NCBI GenBank assembly: GCA_019912545.1
Contig: JAIOIK010000128.1
Span: forward strand, 1-64,000
DNA length: 64,000 nt
Reading direction: 5' to 3'
DNA from: Ignavibacteria bacterium
GTDB lineage: Bacteria; Bacteroidota; Ignavibacteria; Tepidaquicellales; OLB5
Positions within the stretch are counted from its first letter, which is position 1. Every line of letters begins with the position of its first letter. A program made the translations under genes and the position numbers. The notes under the pieces were generated by a model. That model searched no databases. It saw nothing but the letters and a program-made list of their open reading frames with translations, and was not told the origin of the DNA. This document shows positions 51,092 through 59,623 of the stretch, in pieces.

Positions 51092-51171
51092 TTTGCGAGC
51101 ACAGCGAAGCAATCTTATCAGGATCATCAATATCTTAACTGAGATTGCTTCGTCGCTTCGCTCCTCGCAAA
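51092..51171. repeat. Inverted repeat TTTGCGAG...GCGAAGCAATCT
   Basis: The left arm (51092-51115) and right arm (51142-51171) pair with a 6-base bulge on the right. The right arm holds GGAGCGAAGCGACG (minus strand), the motif also found in the first queG insert. It lies directly before the aminotransferase start and leaves an open frame through it, which explains an apparent N-terminal extension of that gene. Confidence 0.7.
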
Positions 51172-51197
51172 AAACTAATTATAACTACACACTCCAA

Positions 51198-52628
51198 ATG
51201 ATATCCATAAAAGACTTAAACCCGCATTTATTAACGGCAGAATACGCCGTAAGAGGACCCATAGTTATTCGCGCACAGGAGCTTGAAAAAGCAGGCAAAA
51301 AAATTATATACTGCAATATCGGCAATCCGCAGGCATTGAAGCAAAAGCCGCTTACATACATAAGGCAAATACTGAGTTTAATGGAGTATCCGGCCCTGCT
51401 GGACTCTCCAAACATAAAAGACTTGTATCCCGCAGATATTATTGAACGTGCTAAACATCTGCATCACTTAATGCCGCATGGAACAGGCGCATATACGCAG
51501 AGCGCAGGCATGCCGTTTATTAAGCAGGCAATTGCTGAATTCATAAACAACCGCGATGGGATTCCAACCGATGAGAACCAGATCATACTTACAGACGGCG
51601 CGAGCAAAGGTGTTTCTGCAGTACTGACTGCCCTGCTAAAAAAGCCAAGTGACGGGTTTATGATCCCTATACCGCAATACCCGCTTTACAGCGCGACTAT
51701 AGAATTATATGGCGGCACTCAGATAGGATATTACCTTGATGAAGCAAACTCATGGCAGTTGAATGAGGAGATATTAGTAAAGAGCTACAATGATGCAAAG
51801 GTGAAAGGAATAGATCCGGTTGCAATTGTTGTGATAAACCCCGGCAATCCAACAGGAGCCGTGCTATCGTACGAAAATATCGTAATGATAATCAACTTTG
51901 CGAAGAAACACAAGCTCGCAATTATGGCAGATGAAGTTTACCAGGATAATATTTATTCTGTAAACGGAATGTTTAATTCATTTGCCAAAGTTATGCATCA
52001 ATTGGGTGAGAGCAGTATATCCCTCTTTAGTTTTCACTCGGTATCAAAAGGATTTATGGGAGAGTGCGGTCACAGGGGCGGTTATCTTGAGATCCGCAAT
52101 GTACCGGCTGATGTTAATGCGGAGTTTATTAAACTGCAATCAATAAGCCTTTGTTCAAACACTGTGGGACAGCTTGTGACGTATCTCGTTGTCACTCCCC
52201 CGCAGAAAGGCGATGCAAGTTATGATCTATATATAATAGAGCGTGACGGAATACTTAATGAACTTAAAACGAAGGCTGAAATTCTTGGCAAAGGATTAAA
52301 TGATATTGATGGCATGACAATTGATATTCCCGAAGGCGCGATGTATGCTTTTGTGAAGTTTGAATTGCCGCATACCGAGGATGTAAGCAAAATGACTCCC
52401 GCCGAACAATTGGCATATGAAAGCAAGCGTGATAATGATTATTGCATGTCACTACTGGAAGAAACAGGAATTTGCGTAGTCCCCGGCTCCGGTTTCGGCC
52501 AATTACCCGGAACATTGCACTTCAGGACAACATTCCTGCCTCCACGAGATGAAATGGAGGAATTGGTGAAGAAGATGAGGGAGTTTCATGGGAAATATGT
52601 GAAACAATTAGGAATTAGGAATGGATAA
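51198..52628 (+). CDS. Class I/II aminotransferase, alanine-aminotransferase-like
   Basis: A cytosolic PLP enzyme of about 476 residues. The start is ATG 51198 (MISIKDLNPHLLTAEYAVRG); the open frame upstream (to 51093) is made of the repeat at 51092-51171 and is not counted. Motifs: IYCNIGNPQALKQKPLTY, TDGASKGVSAVLTALL, VVINPGNPTGAVLS, ADEVYQDNIY, SFHSVSKGFMGECGHRGGY (PLP Lys) and GSGFGQLPGTLHFRTTFLPP. This matches the eukaryote-like alanine/glutamate-pyruvate transaminase group found in many Bacteroidota. It overlaps the next gene by eight bases. Confidence 0.9.
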   Translation: MISIKDLNPHLLTAEYAVRGPIVIRAQELEKAGKKIIYCNIGNPQALKQKPLTYIRQILSLMEYPALLDSPNIKDLYPADIIERAKHLHHLMPHGTGAYTQSAGMPFIKQAIAEFINNRDGIPTDENQIILTDGASKGVSAVLTALLKKPSDGFMIPIPQYPLYSATIELYGGTQIGYYLDEANSWQLNEEILVKSYNDAKVKGIDPVAIVVINPGNPTGAVLSYENIVMIINFAKKHKLAIMADEVYQDNIYSVNGMFNSFAKVMHQLGESSISLFSFHSVSKGFMGECGHRGGYLEIRNVPADVNAEFIKLQSISLCSNTVGQLVTYLVVTPPQKGDASYDLYIIERDGILNELKTKAEILGKGLNDIDGMTIDIPEGAMYAFVKFELPHTEDVSKMTPAEQLAYESKRDNDYCMSLLEETGICVVPGSGFGQLPGTLHFRTTFLPPRDEMEELVKKMREFHGKYVKQLGIRNG

Positions 52629-53046
52629 AGAAAGCTTTAAAAAGTTTACCGAAGATGCTTTAAAGAACATATTATTGTTTGGTGAAGCTTTTCATCGCAA
52701 ACCATTACCCCAAAAAATTGTTTTTCAGTGGGGCTATGGAGATAAAAAAGAACGGTTCAGGGAAAATTTATCTCAAATCATCGTTGATAACCCAAGAGTA
52801 TATATAGATGAAGATCACATCAATCCATTTCTTGATTTAGTTGTACTTGATATATTGCCAAGTAATGAAACATTGATAGGTTGTTATGTCTCTGGACATG
52901 AATTAAGAAGTTTTCCTGAAAGAAATTGGAATGGACCACCAGGTCCATATATTTATCTTGTTCTTGACAAAATTCGTGATAAAAAAATAAGTAAGGATTC
53001 TATTAAAAAAAATTTGATAGAAAAAGGCTTATATTCTGAATTATGA
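52621..53046 (+). CDS. Small soluble protein, unknown
   Basis: A 141-residue protein without signal or membrane segment; mixed alpha/beta by eye. Distinct pieces are FGEAFHRKPLPQKIVFQWGYGD, ENLSQIIVDNPRVYIDEDHINP (quoted in part) and NWNGPPGPYIYLVLDKI. I do not recognise a family. It overlaps the aminotransferase stop by eight bases and is followed by a 4-base ATGA overlap with a short truncated frame, so all three are read as one unit. Confidence 0.6.
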   Translation: MDKESFKKFTEDALKNILLFGEAFHRKPLPQKIVFQWGYGDKKERFRENLSQIIVDNPRVYIDEDHINPFLDLVVLDILPSNETLIGCYVSGHELRSFPERNWNGPPGPYIYLVLDKIRDKKISKDSIKKNLIEKGLYSEL

Positions 53047-53138
53047 ATAAACCCAACAACCACTTATCCCTCAAAGATACAGCAGAAAAGCTTAAGGAAT
53101 CGGGTAAGGAATGCTCCCTATATTCCTACAATTTCTAG
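53043..53138 (+). pseudogene. Truncated small ORF ending in a palindromic repeat
   Basis: A 31-codon frame begins with an ATGA overlap with the preceding gene and reads MNKPNNHLSLKDTAEKLKES before running into the GTA(A/G)GGAAT palindrome at 53104-53129, where coding character is lost and a TAG follows. The first 22 residues look like the start of a normal small protein, possibly a cupin; the rest is missing. It is either a gene remnant cut by the repeat or a genuine short peptide. Confidence 0.45.
53104..53129. repeat. GTAG-type palindrome truncating a small ORF
   Basis: GTAAGGAAT (53104-53112) faces ATTCCTAC (53122-53129), the latter being GTAGGAAT inverted. Head and sequence recall the GTAGGGAA repeats at 29342-29456 and near the RAYT gene. 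Confidence 0.5.
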
Positions 53139-53226
53139 CCTTTTTCCCCTCCCTTGTTTACGGTATAAAATTTTGCAATAAGTTGTTGTAAATTGTCAAC
53201 TGTAAATCAAAACTAAGTCAACTAAC

Positions 53227-54312
53227 ATGATAAAAAGATTAATTTTTCTTCTGATATTTGTAACAGCATCAGTTTTTTCGCAGGATATTGAGTCAACCGT
53301 AAATGGGCTGGTTCAGCCACTTATTGATGGAGGGAAGAACAGGAGCGTATCTGTCGGACTCTTTGAGATCGGAAATGAATACCCGAAGATGTTCTTCTAC
53401 GGCAAAGTTGCCAAAGAGGATTCTGCCAAACCGAATGAATACACGGTTTATGAAATAGGCTCGATCACCAAAACTTTCACTGCAATGATGATGATGATGC
53501 TTGCAAGAGACGGCAAGATGCAGGTCAGTGACCCGGTGCAAAAATTCCTTCCGGATTCCGTGACCATTCACAATTTCACAAGCAGTGAACATATAAAAAT
53601 TTCGAATCTGGTCACTCACACTTCCGGACTTCCAAGTATGCCAAGTAATCTGATGACAGACCCGAAGACCGATAAGAAAGATCCGTTTAAAAATTACACC
53701 ACAGCAGACCTGTATAACTTCATCAATAATTACATACTGGAGCGCGAGCCCGGCACAAGATATATTTATTCCGATCTAGGCATGGGGCTGCTTGGGCATT
53801 TGGAATCACGCGCATCAGGCATGAGCTACGAGAAGTTGCTGCATTATTATATTCTGGATTCCCTTGGAATGAACTGGACGGGAATTACTTTATCGCCGGA
53901 GATGTCAAAGAACCTTGCAAAAGGCTACACAGAAAAAGGCGAACCCTCGGGCAATTGGAATTACCAGGTGCTTGAAGGCGCCGGCGCGATAAGATCGAGC
54001 CTTAAAGACATGCTGAAGTATCTTGCATTCAACATGGGCAAGACAGATACCATGCATTTTAAGGAAGCATTAGAGGTAATGCAAAGACGCAGGTTTGATA
54101 CTGATATGCAGGGAGTATATATCGGCACCGGCTGGAACATTTCTGAAACGGGCGGCGGCAAACAGGTCATTTGGTATAGCAGCAATACAGGCGGTTACAC
54201 CAGTTACATTGCCTTCATGCCGGAAACCGGCGCAGGTGTGGTGGTGCTTTCAAATCAGGCAAGCTCAGTTGACCAGGTTGGAATTGAGATATTGAGGTAT
54301 TTGAACAGGTAA
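53227..54312 (+). CDS. Exported serine hydrolase, class C beta-lactamase family
   Basis: A 361-residue protein with a signal peptide (LIFLLIFVTASVFSQ). The nucleophile motif SxxK is SITK in YEIGSITKTF; the second motif is YSD in RYIYSDLGMGLLG; HTSGLPSMP and a C-terminal GYTSYIAFMPETGAGVVVLSN complete the fold. This set is shared by AmpC-like beta-lactamases, D-aminopeptidases and EstB-type esterases, so true beta-lactam hydrolysis cannot be claimed. Periplasmic location expected. It ends 21 bases before the first of two REP palindromes. Confidence 0.86.
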   Translation: MIKRLIFLLIFVTASVFSQDIESTVNGLVQPLIDGGKNRSVSVGLFEIGNEYPKMFFYGKVAKEDSAKPNEYTVYEIGSITKTFTAMMMMMLARDGKMQVSDPVQKFLPDSVTIHNFTSSEHIKISNLVTHTSGLPSMPSNLMTDPKTDKKDPFKNYTTADLYNFINNYILEREPGTRYIYSDLGMGLLGHLESRASGMSYEKLLHYYILDSLGMNWTGITLSPEMSKNLAKGYTEKGEPSGNWNYQVLEGAGAIRSSLKDMLKYLAFNMGKTDTMHFKEALEVMQRRRFDTDMQGVYIGTGWNISETGGGKQVIWYSSNTGGYTSYIAFMPETGAGVVVLSNQASSVDQVGIEILRYLNR

Positions 54313-54333
54313 AGGAAGATCTAAAGATTCTCT

Positions 54334-54357
54334 GTAGGGAATGGTCGTGACCATTCC
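54334..54357 (+). repeat. REP palindrome 1 upstream of the RAYT gene
   Basis: GTAG followed by GGAATGGTCGTGACCATTCC; compensating T/A changes relative to the second copy keep the hairpin paired, as expected of a structure under selection. Confidence 0.8.
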
Positions 54358-54438
54358 TCATAATTTTTTAATCAGCAATGTATTATCAGAATCTTCAAAA
54401 ACCAAAAATTTAATCTATCAAAGTTCATTGTATTTCAT

Positions 54439-54462
54439 GTAGGGAACGGTCGTGACCGTTCC
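54439..54462 (+). repeat. REP palindrome 2 upstream of the RAYT gene
   Basis: GTAG followed by GGAACGGTCGTGACCGTTCC, in the same orientation as copy 1, 82 bases after it and 33 bases before the RAYT start codon. A GTAG head directly before an imperfect palindrome is the known form of bacterial REP elements tied to RAYT transposases. Confidence 0.82.
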
Positions 54463-54495
54463 TTGATTTTACTAATACTTTTGCATTAATAAATT

Positions 54496-55056
54496 TTGCA
54501 GAATTCAACACATATTCCAAACAGAAAACGTAACCGATTAAAAGGATACGATTATTCAAATCCTGGTATTTATTTTATAACGATCTGTACCGATAATAGA
54601 GTTAATAGTTTTGGAACAATCGTCCAGAGTGAAATGATTCCGAACAATTCCGGCAAAATAGTTATGGATAAATGGATATGGCTAAGTGAACAATATTCAT
54701 ATGTTGTATTAGATCAATATATCACAATGCCCAATCATTTTCATGGAATATTGGCAATAGTAGATGGTGACAGGAACGGTCGCGACCGTTCCCTACAAAA
54801 GGTCAAATCTATTTCCTCTTTAATTGGAGCATTTAAGACAACTTCTTCTAAGGAGATTCATCTAAATTCAGATAAGGCGTTCAAATGGCAAAAGTCTTTC
54901 TACGATAGGATTATCCGAAATGAAGCGGAATTAAGCAATATTCAGAGGTACATTTTCTACAATCCATTAAGCTGGCAAAATGATATAGAGAATTCAAATA
55001 GATATAGCAAACATGTTAGAGAAAAATATTATGATGATATTATTCAGAATAAATAA
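54496..55056 (+). CDS. REP-associated tyrosine transposase (RAYT)
   Basis: A 186-residue Y1/HUH nuclease of the IS200-like TnpA-REP group. Visible: GYDYSNPGIYFITICT at the N-terminus, the HUH motif MPNHFHGIL, and the C-terminal YDRIIRNEAELSNIQRYI with the catalytic Tyr region and NPLSW. RAYTs cut and join single-stranded REP palindromes headed by GTAG. Two such palindromes lie just upstream and one in reverse orientation lies inside the gene (54773-54796), read as NGRDRS in the variable loop after the HUH motif. The start is TTG (54496); no ATG is available. The core motifs look intact, so the enzyme could be active. Confidence 0.88.
   Translation: MQNSTHIPNRKRNRLKGYDYSNPGIYFITICTDNRVNSFGTIVQSEMIPNNSGKIVMDKWIWLSEQYSYVVLDQYITMPNHFHGILAIVDGDRNGRDRSLQKVKSISSLIGAFKTTSSKEIHLNSDKAFKWQKSFYDRIIRNEAELSNIQRYIFYNPLSWQNDIENSNRYSKHVREKYYDDIIQNK
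54773..54796 (-). repeat. REP palindrome inside the RAYT coding sequence
   Basis: Plus strand GGAACGGTCGCGACCGTTCC followed by CTAC, the reverse orientation of the two upstream copies. It is in frame and adds Asn-Gly-Arg-Asp-Arg-Ser plus Leu to the loop between the HUH motif and helix KSISSLIGAFK. Confidence 0.8.
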
Positions 55057-55086
55057 TCATTTTAAAAGTAATAAATCTATTTATCA

Positions 55087-55968
55087 TTGTCAGGAATTGT
55101 AATTACGGGTGTTTCGGGATATTTGGGTCCATACCTATGCAGGGCGCTTGCAGGAAAACATGATGTTTATGGTATTTATAACAGTCACCCTGTAAGTTTT
55201 GAAGGGATCAATATTATTAAGTGTAATCTGACGGACTTTAAAGAGCTCTCAGAAGTATTTGACAGAGTGAAACCCGATGTTGTTTATCATCTCGCATCGG
55301 TAACACCAACCCGCATTACAGACGAGTCAGATGGTTTTGTTGAATTCTTTAACAGAGAAGTCACTGCAGAGATTGCCCGTTTGTGCGCAAAGCATAATTC
55401 ACTTATGATATACACATCAACTGACCTGGTTTATGATGAAGGCACAGGCATAGAAGAAGATTCCGCGAAACTTGCGCCTAAAACCATTTATGCCAAAACA
55501 AAGTTAATGGGAGAGCGATCTGTAAAAGATTATGCTTCAAAGTACATTGTTTTAAGAACTGCGCTTGTTTACGGCTTTACACTTTCTTCATATACATCCT
55601 TTTTTGATATCTCTTACCGTGCAATGGCAGAAGGTGAATCCGTTAACGCTTTTTTTGACCAGTACAGGAATCCGATTTACACAGAAGACGCTGCTTCAAT
55701 ACTTGCTGAGCTGCCTGCAAAGTATATAACAAATGAAACGATCAATTTCTGCGGTAGTGAATTTTTATCAAGATATGAAATGTGTTTGATGATGGCAGAA
55801 GAATTCGGGTTTGACCCGGGCCTGATAAAAAAAGTAAGCTGTAAAGAATTTACAGCTTACCCACTGGTGGAGAAATTAGAAATGAAGTTTGAAAAGATGA
55901 AGCTGTTTGAATTTAAAACAAGATCTTTCAGGGAGGCCCTGAAAAGATCAAGATCATTTATTATATAA
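55087..55968 (+). CDS. NAD(P)-dependent sugar epimerase/reductase (RmlD-like SDR)
   Basis: A 293-residue cytosolic extended SDR: GVSGYLGPYLCRAL (Rossmann glycine motif), VYHLASVTPTRI, IYTSTDLVYDEG and the active-site YAKTKLMGE (YxxxK). The group includes dTDP-4-dehydrorhamnose reductase and methionine adenosyltransferase beta-like proteins. No other nucleotide-sugar gene adjoins it, so the substrate is open. Start is TTG at 55087, 30 bases after the RAYT gene. Confidence 0.82.
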   Translation: MSGIVITGVSGYLGPYLCRALAGKHDVYGIYNSHPVSFEGINIIKCNLTDFKELSEVFDRVKPDVVYHLASVTPTRITDESDGFVEFFNREVTAEIARLCAKHNSLMIYTSTDLVYDEGTGIEEDSAKLAPKTIYAKTKLMGERSVKDYASKYIVLRTALVYGFTLSSYTSFFDISYRAMAEGESVNAFFDQYRNPIYTEDAASILAELPAKYITNETINFCGSEFLSRYEMCLMMAEEFGFDPGLIKKVSCKEFTAYPLVEKLEMKFEKMKLFEFKTRSFREALKRSRSFII

Positions 55969-56181
55969 CTAAAGCCATTTTCATGGTTTTGCTGCTGATA
56001 TATCCTGCCGAAATTAATACAAACCTGTAAACCGCTGGCGTATGCTTTTTTGCAACCCATTATATATTGTAATATCATATTGTTATCCGATGCCGGCCGG
56101 AATAATCTCAGAAAAAACCTTAAATATAAGGCAAGAATAAATTATTGACGATTAAACTTTTGCCGTAATTTGGTGTCAAAC

Positions 56182-58020
56182 ATGAAAGCAAAATATAAAG
56201 AATTGAAGAAAAACTACATCAAATTTCACTTTTTAGCATATTTCTTATTTTTCGTCATGATATCACTGGTCCTTGGATTCAGTGCTGGCCAGTATGCAAC
56301 CAGGCTCAATTCAAAAGAAATTGACCGCTTGATAAAAAGCAAATGGAGCACAAATAAACTTGAGCCGTCTGCAAAGACAGGTGACGAAGAATTCTTACGC
56401 AGGGTTTGTCTTGATCTCATTGGCAGAACTCCAAACGCAGATGAAGTGAAAGTATTCCTAAACGAAAATAACAGCGATAAGCGGAAGATGAAGATCGAAG
56501 AATTACTGGGAAGTGATGAATACGGGAAATATATGGCTGATACCTGGATACAGATTATATTTTCATATGACGGCAAACGCAAAGTGAAGGCTCCAACTTA
56601 CAATCTTGTAAGAAATGAATTTTCAGGATCATTTAATCAAAATAGGCCTTATACTGAATTTGCTGATAAACTTATCAGCGCGCAGGGATTCGTGACTTCA
56701 AATCCTTATGCGCTTTACATGGGCAGATTTGAAACACCCGAAGATGCAGCCGGCAATGTAATGAAGATATTTACAGGCAGGCAGATCCAGTGCGCACAAT
56801 GCCATAAGCATCCTTACGAAAAAATCACTCAGGAAGACTTCTACGGTGTGGCATCCTTTTTTGCCAGACGAAAGGTATTGCCCTTATTAAAGAAGGACCA
56901 GGCGCAAAAGATCACTAATACTATTTCCAGAATGGAAAAGCAGATAACGAAAGCACGTGATAACGAAATGGAAGCAAATACTGACGGTACAAATGACATG
57001 AACGAAGAAATGATGAAAAAAGATGAACATAAAAATGTAAAGAAGCAAAAGAAAGTAAAAAATAAGAATAACGGCCAGAAGTACATACCTCCACAGTGGG
57101 CTATTGATAGTCTTAAGGCAAGAATGATCGACTCCGCATTCAAGCCTGATCTGCTGGTATGGGATGCAGTTAACGGCCAGATGAACTATGAAGTTAAAGG
57201 CGAGAAGAAGACTGTTTACCCTAAGTATTTGGGCGGAGCCTCGGTTTCCGGTGATGCCGGTATAGACAGAAGAAGCCTTCTAGCCAATAATATTACGGTT
57301 ACAGAAAGCAAACAGTTCGCAAAAGCATTTGTTAACAGGTTCTGGAAACATTTCTTTGGGTATGGATTTGTGAATCCGGTTGATGATTTTACATCAAATG
57401 ACCCCGGCACTAATCCTGAGTTATTGGAAAGGCTTGCTGATGAATTCATAAGCAGTAATTTTGATATAAAGAGCTTATTCAGACTGATGTTAAATACTGA
57501 AGTTTACCAGTTATCCTCTACTCCAAACAGCACAAATAAAGATGACCATGAATATTTTTCCAGGGCAGTCTTAAGGCCAATGGACCCCATCCAGCTTTCT
57601 AACTCCCTGCTTATAACAAGCGGATATCTAAACACGGGCGGGCTAAAGAACAAGTCCGATGAAGAGCTTGCAAAGATAAGGTTCAGGATACTTCAGCTGT
57701 TTATATATACATTTGAAGATGACGAAATGAATGAAGCCGAGGATTTTTCGGGTACTATTACACAGGCATTATTAATGATGAACAGTGATATTACCGAAAA
57801 GATAAGTGAGAAGAAGCCGGGCAATTTTATTGCACAGGTAATGAATAAAACTAAAGATCCTGAAGAAAGACTTGAGTTAATATTCCTGAATACGCTTGGC
57901 CGCTATCCCGGTGATAAAGAAAAGGACAAATACCTTTCCGGGAATACTGATAGCGAAGACATTTACGAGAATATTCAATGGGCGCTGTTAAACAGCAGTG
58001 AATTTATATTTAATCATTAG
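56182..58020 (+). CDS. DUF1549/DUF1553 membrane-anchored cytochrome-like protein
   Basis: A protein of about 612 residues with one N-terminal membrane helix (LAYFLFFVMISLVLGFSAG), then a DUF1549 domain (LKSKW-like region, EEFLRRVCLDLIGRTPNADEV), a haem c motif CAQCHKHPYE (Cys204 from this start), a charged Lys/Glu/Asn-rich linker (about residues 255-300) and a DUF1553 domain (RRSLLANNITVTESKQFAKAFVNRFWKHFFG, in part; AVLRPMDPIQLSNSLL). The set is known from planctomycete-type exported proteins and is nearly always followed by a DUF1501 gene, as here. Its function is unsettled. ATG 56182 is preferred to the TTG four codons upstream. Confidence 0.85.
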   Translation: MKAKYKELKKNYIKFHFLAYFLFFVMISLVLGFSAGQYATRLNSKEIDRLIKSKWSTNKLEPSAKTGDEEFLRRVCLDLIGRTPNADEVKVFLNENNSDKRKMKIEELLGSDEYGKYMADTWIQIIFSYDGKRKVKAPTYNLVRNEFSGSFNQNRPYTEFADKLISAQGFVTSNPYALYMGRFETPEDAAGNVMKIFTGRQIQCAQCHKHPYEKITQEDFYGVASFFARRKVLPLLKKDQAQKITNTISRMEKQITKARDNEMEANTDGTNDMNEEMMKKDEHKNVKKQKKVKNKNNGQKYIPPQWAIDSLKARMIDSAFKPDLLVWDAVNGQMNYEVKGEKKTVYPKYLGGASVSGDAGIDRRSLLANNITVTESKQFAKAFVNRFWKHFFGYGFVNPVDDFTSNDPGTNPELLERLADEFISSNFDIKSLFRLMLNTEVYQLSSTPNSTNKDDHEYFSRAVLRPMDPIQLSNSLLITSGYLNTGGLKNKSDEELAKIRFRILQLFIYTFEDDEMNEAEDFSGTITQALLMMNSDITEKISEKKPGNFIAQVMNKTKDPEERLELIFLNTLGRYPGDKEKDKYLSGNTDSEDIYENIQWALLNSSEFIFNH

Positions 58021-58021
58021 C

Positions 58022-58080
58022 GCCCTCACCCCTGCCTGCAGCAGGCAGGCCCAACCCCTCTCCCGAAGGGAGAGGGGAGA
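58022..58080. repeat. Two adjacent palindromes between paired genes
   Basis: GCCTGCAGCAGGC and CCCTCTCCCGAAGGGAGAGGG lie in the gap directly after the stop codon of the DUF1549/1553 gene. The second is related to the insert at 29121-29143 in queG. They may cause partial transcription stop between the pair. Confidence 0.65.
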
Positions 58081-58145
58081 GAATTTTCTCAGAATTACTC
58101 AAATGGAAAGATTCTTCTGTTAGAAAAATAAAGAATTTAAATTAT

Positions 58146-59486
58146 ATGTCTGAAAAAGATCTGATCAAAAAAGGTTTGCATTGCGGCTGTAAAGACCACA
58201 AAGAAGAAGCAGAAGTTTCACGAAGGAAGTTTTTATCTATCAGTATGGCACTGACTTCAGGACTGATACTCTCAAAATTCGGGTTTGCTAAAAGCGTTGC
58301 ACAAAATAACCCCGGATTATCTTTTATGAATCCCCTAAATGCGAAGGCAGAAGCAGTAATAGTTCTTTGGCTTGCCGGTGCGCCATCTCAGTTTGAAACT
58401 TTCAGCCCGAAATCGAAAAGCAAAAATGGCGGCAGCACAAAATCCATTCAATCTAATGTTTCGGGGATTGAGTTATCAGAACATTTGCCGATGCTTTCTC
58501 AGCAAATGGATAAGATGACCCTGATCCGCTCATTAACCAGTAAGGAAGGCAATCACAACCGCGCAAGTTACCTCATGCATACTTCTTACCCGCCAGTTGG
58601 GGTTGTAAAACATCCAAGCTTTGGAGCAATTACAGCTAAAGAGCTTGGCGGAGCAAAGGAATTTGATCTGCCATACTTCATCAGTCTTGCGGGGCCATCA
58701 TACAGCGCTGAATTCCTGGGAAAGGAATACTCTCCATACGTAATTAAGGATATTGATAAACCTCTTCAGAATATCAAAAAATTCAAAGATGTCGATGATG
58801 CAAGATTTGCAGAAAGAATGAACATTCTCAGCAAAATGGAAGATAACTTCTATAAAGAAAAAGGCCTGGAAGATATTAAAGAGCATAAGTTGATCTATGA
58901 AAAATCTGTAAAGATGATGAACTCTCCTTTAATTAAGGCTTTTGATATTAGCGAAGAGTCCGATGTTTTGAAACAGGCATATGGCGATAATTCCTTCGGT
59001 AAAGGCTGCCTGATGGCAAGAAGGCTTGTTGAAACTGGAGTGAAATTTGTTGAAGTAACGCTTGACGGCTGGGATACACACCAGGATAATTTTACCAGGA
59101 CAGCAAATCTTTGCAAAAAACTTGACCCCGCGCTATCAACTCTCCTGCAGGATCTATCGCAAAAAGGTATGCTTGATAAGACATTAGTACTTTGTATGGG
59201 CGAGTTTGGCAGGACTCCGGCAATTAATGCCAATGAAGGCAGAGATCACTATCCAAACGCATTTGCCTGCGCAGTTGCAGGCGGCGGAATTCGAGGCGGC
59301 AGGATTTATGGCGAAACCAGTGATGACGGTGACCAGATCATATCAAATCCAGTAACACCAGAAAATCTGTTTGCAACTCTTTGCAGCCAGCTTGGAATCG
59401 ATTATAATAAAGTGAATTATTCGCCACAGGGAAGACCGTTGAAATATGTTAACAGCGGCATTGTAATTGAAGAACTAGTGAGTTGA
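58146..59486 (+). CDS. DUF1501 (sulfatase-like) protein with Tat signal
   Basis: A 446-residue protein with a twin-arginine leader (SRRKFLSISMALTSGLILSKFG). The body has AVIVLWLAGAPSQFETFSPKS (in part), MTLIRSLTSKEGNH, DGWDTHQDNF, LVLCMGEFGRTPAIN and GRDHYPNAFACAVAGGGI, the usual DUF1501 alkaline-phosphatase-superfamily motifs. It is predicted to be folded in the cytoplasm, cofactor bound, and exported to the periplasm. It pairs with the DUF1549/DUF1553 gene. Substrate unknown. A Cys-rich stretch near the N-terminus (LHCGCKDHK) is notable and could bind a metal. Confidence 0.87.
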   Translation: MSEKDLIKKGLHCGCKDHKEEAEVSRRKFLSISMALTSGLILSKFGFAKSVAQNNPGLSFMNPLNAKAEAVIVLWLAGAPSQFETFSPKSKSKNGGSTKSIQSNVSGIELSEHLPMLSQQMDKMTLIRSLTSKEGNHNRASYLMHTSYPPVGVVKHPSFGAITAKELGGAKEFDLPYFISLAGPSYSAEFLGKEYSPYVIKDIDKPLQNIKKFKDVDDARFAERMNILSKMEDNFYKEKGLEDIKEHKLIYEKSVKMMNSPLIKAFDISEESDVLKQAYGDNSFGKGCLMARRLVETGVKFVEVTLDGWDTHQDNFTRTANLCKKLDPALSTLLQDLSQKGMLDKTLVLCMGEFGRTPAINANEGRDHYPNAFACAVAGGGIRGGRIYGETSDDGDQIISNPVTPENLFATLCSQLGIDYNKVNYSPQGRPLKYVNSGIVIEELVS

Positions 59487-59520
59487 GAGGTTTGAAAGTT
59501 GGAAAGTTAGAAGTTTCGTA

Positions 59521-59612
59521 TTCTCAGAGTCTCTCACCTTCAGGTGAGGACTCTGAGAATGGTATGAAAGAGCAAATCGTTTTCAGAGTCCTGCTTTGCA
59601 GAGACTCTGAAA
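59521..59612. repeat. Two hairpins built on CAGAGTC/GACTCTG
   Basis: TTCTCAGAGTC (59521-59531) faces GACTCTGAGAA (59549-59559) with CTCACCT/AGGTGAG inside; TTTCAGAGTC (59581-59590) faces GACTCTGAAA (59603-59612). They form two tandem hairpins between convergent genes. A partial copy of the same motif (TTTTCAGAGTC) occurs near 30979. Confidence 0.7.
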
Positions 59613-59623
59613 GGACACATATC

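Noticed and set aside
51093-51197. N-terminal extension of the aminotransferase
   Set aside because: It is made of an inverted repeat; family similarity starts at ATG 51198.
53227-54312. Antibiotic-resistance beta-lactamase
   Set aside because: The motifs are shared by many esterases and peptidases; no KTG-type third motif could be identified with certainty, so resistance is not claimed.
54334-54462. A CRISPR array or tandem repeat
   Set aside because: Only two copies, palindromic through their whole length, with a GTAG head and an unrelated 81-base spacer; this fits REP elements, not CRISPR repeats.
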